This document shows, piece by piece, positions 16,640 to 23,857 of a stretch of DNA of 64,000 nucleotides (positions are counted from its first letter, which is position 1; each line of letters opens with the position of its first letter). Both the position numbers and the translations under genes were made by a program. Location: assembly GCA_030431455.1 (NCBI GenBank), contig JAUIJE010000013.1:1-64000 (forward strand). The letters are read 5' to 3'. The DNA is from a bacterium (GTDB lineage Bacteria > Myxococcota > UBA727 > JAUIJE01). The notes beneath the pieces are model-generated. The model worked only from the letters and a program-made list of their open reading frames with translations. It was not told where the DNA came from and did no database searches.

Positions 16640-17764
16640 ATGGAGTTAGACCAACAACTCTCCATCCGCGAGCGCGTCAGCGTCCTGCTCAAGATGTTTG
16701 ACGGGCATGAGTCCGCGCTGATCTGCACCCACGACAACCCGGACCCCGACAGCATCGCGTCGGCCTTCGCCCTCGGCAAACTGCTCGAGGCCAAGCGGGG
16801 CGTGACCTTCACCCTCACGTACGGCGGCGTGCTCGGGCGCGCAGAGAACCGGGAGATGGTGAAGCTGCTCAAGATCCCTCTCGTGCCCTTCCATCGGATC
16901 GATCTCGCCGAATTCGATGTCGTGGGCCTCGTCGATACCCAACCCGAGGTGCGCAACCACGCGCTTACCCAAGATCGCATCGAGGGCAAAAAGATGATCT
17001 GCATCGATCATCACCCCGCCCGGGCGCACTCCAAAGACGCGGAGTACGCGGACGTGGGCGGCGACTTCGGCGCGACCTCGACGCTGCTGACCCACTACCT
17101 GCACGAAGCCAAGGTCGTGCCCGATCGCCAGCTCGCGACCGCGCTCTTTTACGGCATCAAAAGCGACACCCGCGACCTCGGGCGCGAAGTGTCGGCCGAG
17201 GACGTCTGGGCCTACACCCACTTGGTCGGGCTCACCGACATGCCCACCGTGTCCGCGATCGAACACCCCAAGCTGCCCCGCGATTATTTTTCGGTGCTGG
17301 TGCGGGCGATCCAAAAGGCCGAGGTGTTCGGCGACAACGTCGTGGCTTGTGATCTCGGCCCGGTGTACGTGCCCGACCTCGTGCCCGAGACCGCGGATCG
17401 GCTCGCCACCGCCAAGGGCATCCGCTGGTCGATCGTCGTCGGCGAATACCAAGACGAGATCTACTGCTCGCTCCGGGTCAACGACCGCCGCTTCTCGGCG
17501 GGCAAACTCGTGCGCGAGGTGATCACCAACTACCCCGACGGCAGCGCGGGCGGGCACGGCAGCATGGCCGGCGCGCGGCTGCCGCACCGCCCGTCGGTGA
17601 AGAGCGGCCAGGCCCGGACCAAAGCCCGCCGCGGATTTTTGCGGGCGATGCTGATGGCCGCGGGGGTGAGCGCGGACGAAAAGCCCGAGAGTTTCGCCCC
17701 GTCCTCGACGGGCAAAGGCCACAACGGCAAAACCCAAAACGGCAAGACCCAGAGCGCGGCGTGA
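16640..17764 (+). CDS. DHH-family phosphoesterase
   Basis: A 374-residue cytoplasmic phosphoesterase. The DHH domain shows HDNPDPDSIAS (metal site), VDTQPE and CIDHHPA; the DHHA1 domain shows GGHGSMAGARLP. Family members include NrnA-type oligoribonucleases, cyclic-dinucleotide phosphodiesterases and RecJ; without RecJ extensions this is closest in outline to NrnA-like enzymes. A basic tail with GKGHNGKTQNGKTQ repeats follows the catalytic part and is unusual. The ATG at 16640 is preferred; a GTG at 16616 is in frame. The stop overlaps the GTG of the next gene (GTGA), so the NifS-like gene is translationally coupled. Confidence 0.88.
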   Translation: MELDQQLSIRERVSVLLKMFDGHESALICTHDNPDPDSIASAFALGKLLEAKRGVTFTLTYGGVLGRAENREMVKLLKIPLVPFHRIDLAEFDVVGLVDTQPEVRNHALTQDRIEGKKMICIDHHPARAHSKDAEYADVGGDFGATSTLLTHYLHEAKVVPDRQLATALFYGIKSDTRDLGREVSAEDVWAYTHLVGLTDMPTVSAIEHPKLPRDYFSVLVRAIQKAEVFGDNVVACDLGPVYVPDLVPETADRLATAKGIRWSIVVGEYQDEIYCSLRVNDRRFSAGKLVREVITNYPDGSAGGHGSMAGARLPHRPSVKSGQARTKARRGFLRAMLMAAGVSADEKPESFAPSSTGKGHNGKTQNGKTQSAA

Positions 17765-18891
17765 GTCCCGCCCCGCGTCTTTTTTTGGACGCCAACGCCC
17801 AGGTCCCGGTGCTCGACGTGGCCAAGGACGCGTTGGTCGCCGCGCTGTCGGTGCCGGGCAACCCCAGCTCGCCCCACGACCGGGGCCGCGCCGCCCGCCG
17901 GCTCGTCGATCGCGCCCGCGAACAGGTGGCGCAGGCCACCGGCTTTGCCCCCCGGGGGCTGTTTTTCACCTCGGGGGCGAGCGAAGCCAACCGGTGGCTC
18001 GCCGACGCCATCGCCGCCGACGAGGGCGCGCCCTGGACCGTGGTGTGCTCGCCCCTCGAGCACCCGTCGCTGCACAAACCGCTCCAAGCCCACGCCGACG
18101 CCGGACGAATCCAGTTGCATTGGATGGCGGTCGAGGACGAGCGGTTGGTGTTCGACCCCGCGGGGCTCGGCGCGGCCCGGGCGGTGTTGTGCACCGCGGC
18201 CCACAACGAGACCGGCCTGCTCCCCGACCTCGACGCCCTCGCGCGGCTGCTCCCCGATGACGCGGTGTTCGCCACCGACGTGTCCCAAGCCCTGGCCCGG
18301 CTGGGCCCGGTGCCCGCCCGGGCGGACGCGTTCGCGGCCTCGGCGCACAAGGTCGGCGGCCTGTCCGGCTGCGGGGCCCTCGGGGTGCGCGGCCGGGCCG
18401 AAGCCCTCGCCCCCCCGTGGACGGGCGGGGGCCAAGAAAAAGGCGTACGGCCCGGAACCGAAGCGAAGGAGCTCATCGCCGCGTTCGGCGCGGCCTGCGC
18501 GGTCATCGGCGAGACCCGGGCGGCCCACGCCGGCCTCGCCCCCGCCCGCGACGCCCTCGAACAGGAGATCTGCGCGGCCTTCCCCACCGCCCGCGTGCTC
18601 GGCGCGCGGGGCCCGCGGCTGCCGCAGACCAGTGCCATTTGTTTTGCCGGGGCCGACGGCGAAGCGATGCGCATGGCATTGGATCTCGGGGGGCTCGACG
18701 TGGGGTTCGGGAGCGCGTGCAGCGCGTTGGCGGTGGAGCCGAGCCGGTCGTTGATGGCCCTCGGGCTCAGCCCCCAGGAGGCCCGGGCCACGGTGCGGCT
18801 CAGCCTCGCCCCGCCGTTTACCCTCGACGACGCGGCCGGCGCGGCGCGGCGGTTCATCGACATCATGCGGCCGGTGCTGGGCAGCCACTGA
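17761..18891 (+). CDS. Cysteine desulfurase-like PLP enzyme (NifS/IscS family)
   Basis: A 376-residue class V aminotransferase fold. The PLP Schiff-base lysine is Lys197 (SAHKVGG), the aspartate contacting PLP is Asp173 (DVSQAL), the His stacking on PLP is His101 (EHPS), RPGT is at 230-233, and the active cysteine is Cys320 (GSACSA), all as in cysteine desulfurases that mobilise sulfur from cysteine. The sequence is divergent from IscS/SufS and no iscU, sufE or fdx lies nearby, so it may supply sulfur for tRNA thiolation or a special cofactor. The GTG start overlaps the preceding stop. Selenocysteine use in this genome (see the selenoprotein) gives another possible context, but this is speculative. 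Confidence 0.88.
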   Translation: MSPAPRLFLDANAQVPVLDVAKDALVAALSVPGNPSSPHDRGRAARRLVDRAREQVAQATGFAPRGLFFTSGASEANRWLADAIAADEGAPWTVVCSPLEHPSLHKPLQAHADAGRIQLHWMAVEDERLVFDPAGLGAARAVLCTAAHNETGLLPDLDALARLLPDDAVFATDVSQALARLGPVPARADAFAASAHKVGGLSGCGALGVRGRAEALAPPWTGGGQEKGVRPGTEAKELIAAFGAACAVIGETRAAHAGLAPARDALEQEICAAFPTARVLGARGPRLPQTSAICFAGADGEAMRMALDLGGLDVGFGSACSALAVEPSRSLMALGLSPQEARATVRLSLAPPFTLDDAAGAARRFIDIMRPVLGSH

Positions 18892-18913
18892 AGTCGGGCG
18901 TACACTCCGTGGC

Positions 18914-19591
18914 ATGCGCGAACTCCTCTTGGCGACAGTGTGTGTGGCCGCCCTCGGCGGGGCGGCGAGCGGGTGCGTCAGCGCCGGCGAGGTCCGGGTC
19001 GAGACCGCGGTCCCCGGCGCGGATGTGTACGTCGACGACCACCGGGTGCCGGTGGGCAAGACCCCGGTCACGGTGGGCACGGGGGCGGGCTTTTTTGGCA
19101 CCCCCGCGGCGCGCATCCACGTGCGCGACCACGAGGGGCGCCGGGTGAGCTTCGATGTGTTCCGCCGGGAGGTGACCTGGCGGGCGATCTACCTCGCCGC
19201 GTTTGGCTTTGGGGGCGCGAGCTTGGTGCTGGCCGGCGCGGCCGCGTTGATCGCCCAGACCGGGCTGACCTTCGTCGCGGTGGGTCCCGCGGTGGCGGTG
19301 CCGGGCGGCGCGGTGGCGGTGTGCGCGCTGTTGTTGATCCCGATCTTGCCCTTGGCCGCGGCGATGAACGTGTTCGCCGCCGAAGGCACGGTCTTGGTCG
19401 ACCTCGAGCAGGGCACGGCCACCGGCGAGCCGGCCGAGCTTCTGACCACGCCGCTGTTTTGGTTGGGACCGCCGGACATGAACAAGTTCGCCGACGACGA
19501 CGCGCCCCCCGCGGCCCCCGCGGACGGGTCCACGCCCCCCGCCCCGCTGTCGGGCGGCAGCGCCCCGCCCCCGCCGGCCCAAGGGTATTGA
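18914..19591 (+). CDS. PEGA-like lipoprotein with membrane segments
   Basis: A 225-residue predicted lipoprotein with lipobox ASGC at residue 21, then a PEGA-type strand set (GEVRVETAVPGADVYVDDHRVPVGKTPV, shown here as known from the family pattern; about 27-55). Two hydrophobic segments at about 95-150 (AFGFGGASLVLAGAAALIA and GGAVAVCALLLIPILPLAAA) may cross the membrane. The end is a Pro/Ala/Ser-rich tail. A TACACT -10-like element lies about 12 nt upstream of the ATG. The next lipoprotein gene starts 2 nt after the stop, so the two form an operon of unknown role. Confidence 0.75.
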   Translation: MRELLLATVCVAALGGAASGCVSAGEVRVETAVPGADVYVDDHRVPVGKTPVTVGTGAGFFGTPAARIHVRDHEGRRVSFDVFRREVTWRAIYLAAFGFGGASLVLAGAAALIAQTGLTFVAVGPAVAVPGGAVAVCALLLIPILPLAAAMNVFAAEGTVLVDLEQGTATGEPAELLTTPLFWLGPPDMNKFADDDAPPAAPADGSTPPAPLSGGSAPPPPAQGY

Positions 19592-19592
19592 G

Positions 19593-20195
19593 ATGACACG
19601 GGGGGCACGGTGGGGGGCCTTCGTCTTGGTCGTGGCCGGCGGCTGCGCGTCGAGCCCGCGCCCCGCGCCCGAGCCCGCGCCGCCGCCCGCGCGCAACGCG
19701 GATGCGGTGCTGCGCGGCGATGCGCCGGCGCCGGATTCGGCGGCACAGGCCGACGTCGAGCGCATGATCCGGCAGGCCGAGTCCGAACGCGCGAGCGTGG
19801 TCACCGTCGAGGGCTGGGTGGTGGCGCGCCAAGATGGGGTGCGGCGCAATGTCCATGGAGAGGTCACCACCGCGCGGTGCGGCACGTTCGAGGATGTCAC
19901 CGTGCGCAAGGGAGACGAGGTCCGGCGCGCGGTGTTGATCACCGGCTGCCGGGCCGCGCCCACCGGCGCGCCCCCCGAGGGGTCGCAGCGGGTGCTCGGG
20001 GCCGCGGCCCTCGCCGCGAGCATCGCGGGGGCGGGCGCCACCGCGCCGGTGCGGGCCCGAGAAAAGAGCGCGGTGCTCGAGTCGATGGGCGTGTTGGTGA
20101 AGCCCGCGCCGTCGGTGGCCGAAGGGTTTGAGCGGAGCTTGGTGCTCGACACCGACACCGCCACGCTGCTGCCCAACCTGGTCAAGCCGCCCTGA
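19593..20195 (+). CDS. Lipoprotein of unknown function
   Basis: A 200-residue predicted lipoprotein: short signal peptide with lipobox AGGC at residue 18 and a Pro/Ala-rich stretch after it. The mature part has a possible beta-rich core with two cysteines (TARCGTF and ITGCRAA) that could pair, and an Ala-rich segment near 140-155. No family recognised. The ATG lies 2 nt after the stop of the PEGA-like lipoprotein gene, so they share a transcript. The stop abuts the stop of the minus-strand methyltransferase gene. Confidence 0.72.
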   Translation: MTRGARWGAFVLVVAGGCASSPRPAPEPAPPPARNADAVLRGDAPAPDSAAQADVERMIRQAESERASVVTVEGWVVARQDGVRRNVHGEVTTARCGTFEDVTVRKGDEVRRAVLITGCRAAPTGAPPEGSQRVLGAAALAASIAGAGATAPVRAREKSAVLESMGVLVKPAPSVAEGFERSLVLDTDTATLLPNLVKPP

Positions 20196-20918
20196 TCAGG
20201 CCGCGTCTTTGGTCGCCACGAACCCTCGCACGTCCTCGTCGAGGGCGTACCGGCCATAGCTGGTTTTGACCGCCACCGAAAAACCGCGCCGGCGCAGCCA
20301 GACCACCCAGTCGTCCTCAGGGGGCAGACACAGCACGTGCTGCTCGTCGGCGCGGCGCCAGTTCTTGCCTTCCGAGGTGAAGGTGGTGATGTCGCGGACC
20401 AGCTCGCGGCCGCCCTTGCGGTACGCGATGGACGCGAACACCGCGTAATCCTTCTGCACGTTGCCCGCGGTCCGGGCGGGGGGGATGTCGTCCACGGGGA
20501 GCCGGGCGTCGAACACAAACACGCCCCCGGGGGGCAGCGCGGCCGCGATGCGGTCCAGGGCCTGGGCGATCGCGGCTTGGTCCTTGAGGTAGTTGAGCGG
20601 CTCCCCGATGGCGGTGATCGCGTCCACCGCCGGCAATGTCATTTGGTGCACCGAGCCGGTGAGCAGCTTCGAGCGCGGGCTGTTCTTTTTGGCCAGCTTG
20701 ATCATCGAGGGGGACACGTCGAGCCCCACCGTGTCGTAGCCCAGGTCGGCGAGGGCGCGCAGCCACTGCCCGGCCCCGCACCCGACGTCGAGCACCCGCC
20801 GCACCTTGTGCGGCGCGTTGGTGAGCACCTGGCGCACAAAGGGCGCGGCCGACTCCCCATGAAAGCCGTAGCCCGCGGCGTGGGCTTGGGCGAGGTCTGG
20901 CCCGTAGAGGCTGCTCAC
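20196..20918 (-). CDS. Class I SAM-dependent methyltransferase
   Basis: A 240-residue cytoplasmic methyltransferase. Motif I is VLDVGCGAGQWL, motif II/acidic residue VGLDVSPSM, and later strands GEPLNYLKD and GGVFVFDAR fit the Rossmann-type SAM fold of the methyltransferase-25 group. The GTG start at 20918 overlaps the stop of the upstream phosphatase gene (GTGA on the minus strand), giving translational coupling. The C-terminal part (VWLRRRGFSVAVKTSYGRYALDE would be too long to be a motif) looks like the usual substrate-binding end strands. The acceptor substrate is unknown. Confidence 0.85.
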   Translation of the reverse strand: MSSLYGPDLAQAHAAGYGFHGESAAPFVRQVLTNAPHKVRRVLDVGCGAGQWLRALADLGYDTVGLDVSPSMIKLAKKNSPRSKLLTGSVHQMTLPAVDAITAIGEPLNYLKDQAAIAQALDRIAAALPPGGVFVFDARLPVDDIPPARTAGNVQKDYAVFASIAYRKGGRELVRDITTFTSEGKNWRRADEQHVLCLPPEDDWVVWLRRRGFSVAVKTSYGRYALDEDVRGFVATKDAA

Positions 20919-21358
20919 GATTTGTCGAGCACCGCGTCGAGGGTGGGCTCCATCGCCTTCATGCCCGTGCGCCGGCCCTCGGCGAGGGCGGCGGCCTTGT
21001 CCGCGGCGGTCTTGTCCGCCCAGTACAGCGCCCAGGCCGCCCCGGTGCGGTTGGCCGAGCCGCAATGCAGGTACACTTTGGTGACCCCGTCGCGGACCTC
21101 GTCGAAGATCGCGAACAGCTGGCGCTTCCAGTGCTCGTCGGTGAACGACGCGGGGGTGGTCGGCAACCGGATGAGCCGGCCCCGCTGGGCGGCCACCATC
21201 CGGTCCTCGTCGAACGGGTCTTCGTGGGGCCGGCGGAGCGTGACCACGGTGGCGCCCTCGTCGAGCACCTCTCGCAGCCGGGCCTCATCGGGCTGCCCGG
21301 CGCTGATCAAGAGCGGATCCACCTGGAACTCTTGTGGACCCTTGGCGCTAAATCCCAT
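20915..21358 (-). CDS. DUF442-type protein tyrosine/dual-specificity phosphatase-like protein
   Basis: A 147-residue protein with the Cys-based phosphatase P-loop HCGSANRTG (HCx5R), which carries the nucleophilic Cys and phosphate-binding Arg. The pattern LISAGQPDEARL near the start and the loop sequence followed by AAWALYWA match the beta-lactamase hydrolase-like/DUF442 group. Members occur alone or fused to sulfide-oxidising domains. The ATG at 21358 has a strong GGGGAGG ribosome binding site. It is translationally coupled to the methyltransferase downstream. The substrate is unknown; it may be a protein or a small phosphorylated or persulfide compound. Confidence 0.82.
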   Translation of the reverse strand: MGFSAKGPQEFQVDPLLISAGQPDEARLREVLDEGATVVTLRRPHEDPFDEDRMVAAQRGRLIRLPTTPASFTDEHWKRQLFAIFDEVRDGVTKVYLHCGSANRTGAAWALYWADKTAADKAAALAEGRRTGMKAMEPTLDAVLDKS

Positions 21359-21587
21359 CGTGCCCTCCCCGCGCCGCCCCGCGTTCGGCGCGGCGCGTAC
21401 GCGAGGTGTAAGGGCCGGCGGGGAGTGGGGCAAGGCGTGTCGGCCACGTTCGACCGGGCGCGGCCGGGCGCCGCGGCCCCGCCAGGTCGGGGCATCGCGC
21501 AGGCCCTGCCCGCGCCAGGGTCTGGCGCTCCCGCGTCCGCCCACAAACGACGCCGCCAGCGACAAGGCGTGATGTTAGCATCGGGGC

Positions 21588-22253
21588 ATGGGTCGATGGT
21601 TGTGTTCGCTGGTCGTGGTCGCGTCGTTGGTGCCGCTTTTCGCGTGTACCGAAAAGCCGGCCGCGGGCCCCGACGAGGACGGTCACGCCGAGGCCCCGGT
21701 CCCGGTGCCGGTGGTGCGCGATGAGAGCACCAATCTGCTGTTCTCCTACGTCGACGTGCGCGGCCGCATCCAGGCCGCCTCGCGCGTGGCCGAGGTCCCC
21801 GACGACGTCAAAGAGCGGGTGCTCGTGGTCGACCTGCAAAAGACCCCCGATCAACGCGCGGCCCACCGCTATGCTTTTTTTGCCGACCTCACCGCCAAAA
21901 AACCCGACGGGACCTACGACGTCGTGGTGGTGAGCCGCTACAACGCGGCCCGGGGCGAGGCCCCCCAGCTGCTGCCCAATGTGCCTGCGGGCACGGTGGT
22001 GCTCTACAGCGCGGTGTGGTGTGGGTTCTGCAAGAAGGCCAAGGCCTGGCTCAGCCAGAACAACGTGCCCTTCGTCGAGCGCGACGTGGAGCGCACCGCG
22101 GGCGCGTCGGCCGAGCTGTCGAAGAAGCTCGCCGACGCCGGCCTGCAGGGCGGCGGGGTCCCGGTGATCGACTGGGGGGGCACGTTGGTGATGGGCTTTG
22201 ACGTGGGTAAGCTCGAAAAACTCCTCGCGGCCCAGGGCCAAAACGCCCCTTGA
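21588..22253 (+). CDS. Glutaredoxin-domain lipoprotein
   Basis: A 221-residue lipoprotein with lipobox LFAC at residue 20 and an acidic linker. Residues 45-130 are an unassigned domain (YVDVRGRIQAAS; VVDLQKTPDQ). A glutaredoxin/thioredoxin-like domain follows (about 135-215) with the redox motif WCGFCKKAK and the cis-Pro loop GGVPVIDW. It would act as a thiol-disulfide oxidoreductase in the periplasm. It is the first gene of a run with a membrane protein and tsaD, 30 nt before the next start. Unlike the protein encoded at 4839-5696, both redox positions here are cysteine codons. Confidence 0.85.
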   Translation: MGRWLCSLVVVASLVPLFACTEKPAAGPDEDGHAEAPVPVPVVRDESTNLLFSYVDVRGRIQAASRVAEVPDDVKERVLVVDLQKTPDQRAAHRYAFFADLTAKKPDGTYDVVVVSRYNAARGEAPQLLPNVPAGTVVLYSAVWCGFCKKAKAWLSQNNVPFVERDVERTAGASAELSKKLADAGLQGGGVPVIDWGGTLVMGFDVGKLEKLLAAQGQNAP

Positions 22254-22283
22254 CGGGCTGGGCCCACGCGCGAGCATGGCCCC

Positions 22284-22820
22284 ATGACGTTCCCCATCTT
22301 CTGTGCGGTGCATCTCATCTATGGCGCGGTGATCGCCTACTTGGCCAAGCCGCGCATGATGCACGACGGGGAGGTGCTCGGCTGGCCCCTGGTCGCGACC
22401 TTGGCCCCGGTGGCGCTGGTGTCGGTGCCCCTGGGGGCGGTGTTGACCCGGTACAACGGCGACTGGTTCTTTCAGGGGGTCGATCTGTCGTCGTACGCGG
22501 TGTCGTTTGAGCGGTTTCACCTCGCGGTGCTGTTGTTCGTGGCCGCCTGCGCGACGCTGTGCACCCTGGCGGGCAAGTTCTTCACCATCGCGTTCATCAG
22601 CCGCGACATCGCCAAGTACGGGCTCATCCCCATCGGGTTGGGGGTGTTGTCGATCATCCTGTTCGTGGCGTTCGGCTTTGAGCACGTCTGGCACCCGAGC
22701 CCGGGCACCCCGCTGGTGACCCACCCCGCGGGGGTGGTCAGCCTCGGCATCGGCCTGTGTCTGCTCGCCGCGGTGCTGTTTGTGCGGGCCCGCCTGTCGC
22801 GTCCCCCCACGCCCCAATGA
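22284..22820 (+). CDS. Multi-pass membrane protein, unknown
   Basis: A 178-residue protein with about five hydrophobic segments (about 5-20, 32-54, 75-95, 105-128 and 142-165). There is no signal peptide apart from the first segment and no recognised motif. It sits between the glutaredoxin lipoprotein and tsaD. Its stop overlaps the tsaD ATG (ATGA), so its translation feeds into tsaD. A membrane partner for the upstream redox lipoprotein is possible but rests only on position. Confidence 0.75.
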   Translation: MTFPIFCAVHLIYGAVIAYLAKPRMMHDGEVLGWPLVATLAPVALVSVPLGAVLTRYNGDWFFQGVDLSSYAVSFERFHLAVLLFVAACATLCTLAGKFFTIAFISRDIAKYGLIPIGLGVLSIILFVAFGFEHVWHPSPGTPLVTHPAGVVSLGIGLCLLAAVLFVRARLSRPPTPQ

Positions 22821-23857
22821 CATTGGGTCCGCTGCTCGCGATCGAGACCTCCTGCGACGAGTCCGCGGCCGCGGTGCTCGACGACCAGGGGCGGGTGCTG
22901 TCCAATGTGGTGCACTCCCAGATCAAAGACCACGCCCCCTATGGGGGGGTGGTCCCCGAGATCGCCTCGCGCGAACACCTCGCGCGGCTGCCCGGCCTGG
23001 TCCGCCGGGCCCTCGACGAAGCCGGGGTCGCCCCCGCGGACCTTCAGGCGGTGGCGGCCACCTACGGCCCGGGCCTGATCGGGGCCCTGCTCGTCGGGCT
23101 GCAGTACGCCAAGGGCCTCGCCCAAGGGTTGAACACCACGTTCATCGGGGTGCACCACCTCGAGGGCCACCTGATGGCGGGGACGCTGGACCCCGCGTTC
23201 GACCTCGCGTTCCCCTTCATCGGCCTGGTCGCGTCCGGGGGCCACAGCGCGCTGTACCGGGTCGAAGAGGACCTCTCGATCCAGCTTCTGGGCGAGACCC
23301 GCGACGACGCCGCCGGCGAGGCGTTCGACAAAAGTGCCAAGCTGCTCGGTCTCGGCTACCCCGGGGGGGCGGTCATCGATCGGCGGGCGGCGCAAGGCGA
23401 CGACACCCGGTTCGACTTCCCGGTCTCGCTGCGCGACCGGGGCACGTACGATTTTTCCTTCTCCGGGCTCAAGACCAAGGTGCGCCTCACGGTGGAGAAG
23501 CTCCAGGCCGCGCAGGGGGCCTTGAGCGACCAGGACGTCGACGACGTGTGCGCCTGCCTGCGCAAAGCCATCGTCGAGGCCCTGGTGAGCAAGAGCGTGC
23601 TCGCCTGCCGCCGCACCCAGGTGCACCGGTTGGTGCTCGGGGGCGGGGTGGTGGCCAACTCCCGGCTGCGGGAAGAGGCCGTGCGCCGGGGGGCCGACAA
23701 TGACATTGCGGTGTACGTGCCCCCGCGCCCGCTGTGCACCGACAACGCGGCCATGATCGGGGCCGCGGCCCTCGCGCGGTTGCGCCAGGGCCGCCAGCAT
23801 GCGTTGACATTGGCCCCGCGGCCCAGCCTTCCCCTGGGCGACGACGGCCGGGCCTAA
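22817..23857 (+). CDS. tsaD: tRNA N6-adenosine threonylcarbamoyltransferase TsaD
   Basis: A 346-residue ASKHA-fold enzyme that transfers the threonylcarbamoyl group to A37 of ANN-decoding tRNAs, working with TsaB and TsaE in bacteria. The start LAIETSCDESAAAV, the metal-binding HHLEGH, the SGGHSALY loop and the late LVLGGGVVANSRLR and CTDNAAMIGAA are all typical. Full length. I chose the ATG at 22817, which overlaps the stop of the membrane protein gene; the upstream frame is not protein-like. The first bases form CAATGACATTG, an 11-mer that recurs inside the gene at 23698-23708. It ends tail-to-tail, overlapping by 3 nt, with the large secreted-protein gene. Confidence 0.97.
   Translation: MTLGPLLAIETSCDESAAAVLDDQGRVLSNVVHSQIKDHAPYGGVVPEIASREHLARLPGLVRRALDEAGVAPADLQAVAATYGPGLIGALLVGLQYAKGLAQGLNTTFIGVHHLEGHLMAGTLDPAFDLAFPFIGLVASGGHSALYRVEEDLSIQLLGETRDDAAGEAFDKSAKLLGLGYPGGAVIDRRAAQGDDTRFDFPVSLRDRGTYDFSFSGLKTKVRLTVEKLQAAQGALSDQDVDDVCACLRKAIVEALVSKSVLACRRTQVHRLVLGGGVVANSRLREEAVRRGADNDIAVYVPPRPLCTDNAAMIGAAALARLRQGRQHALTLAPRPSLPLGDDGRA

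Noticed and set aside
17530-19116. Long minus-strand frame over the NifS-like gene
   Set aside because: Antisense shadow: the plus frame has a complete set of PLP and active-Cys motifs.
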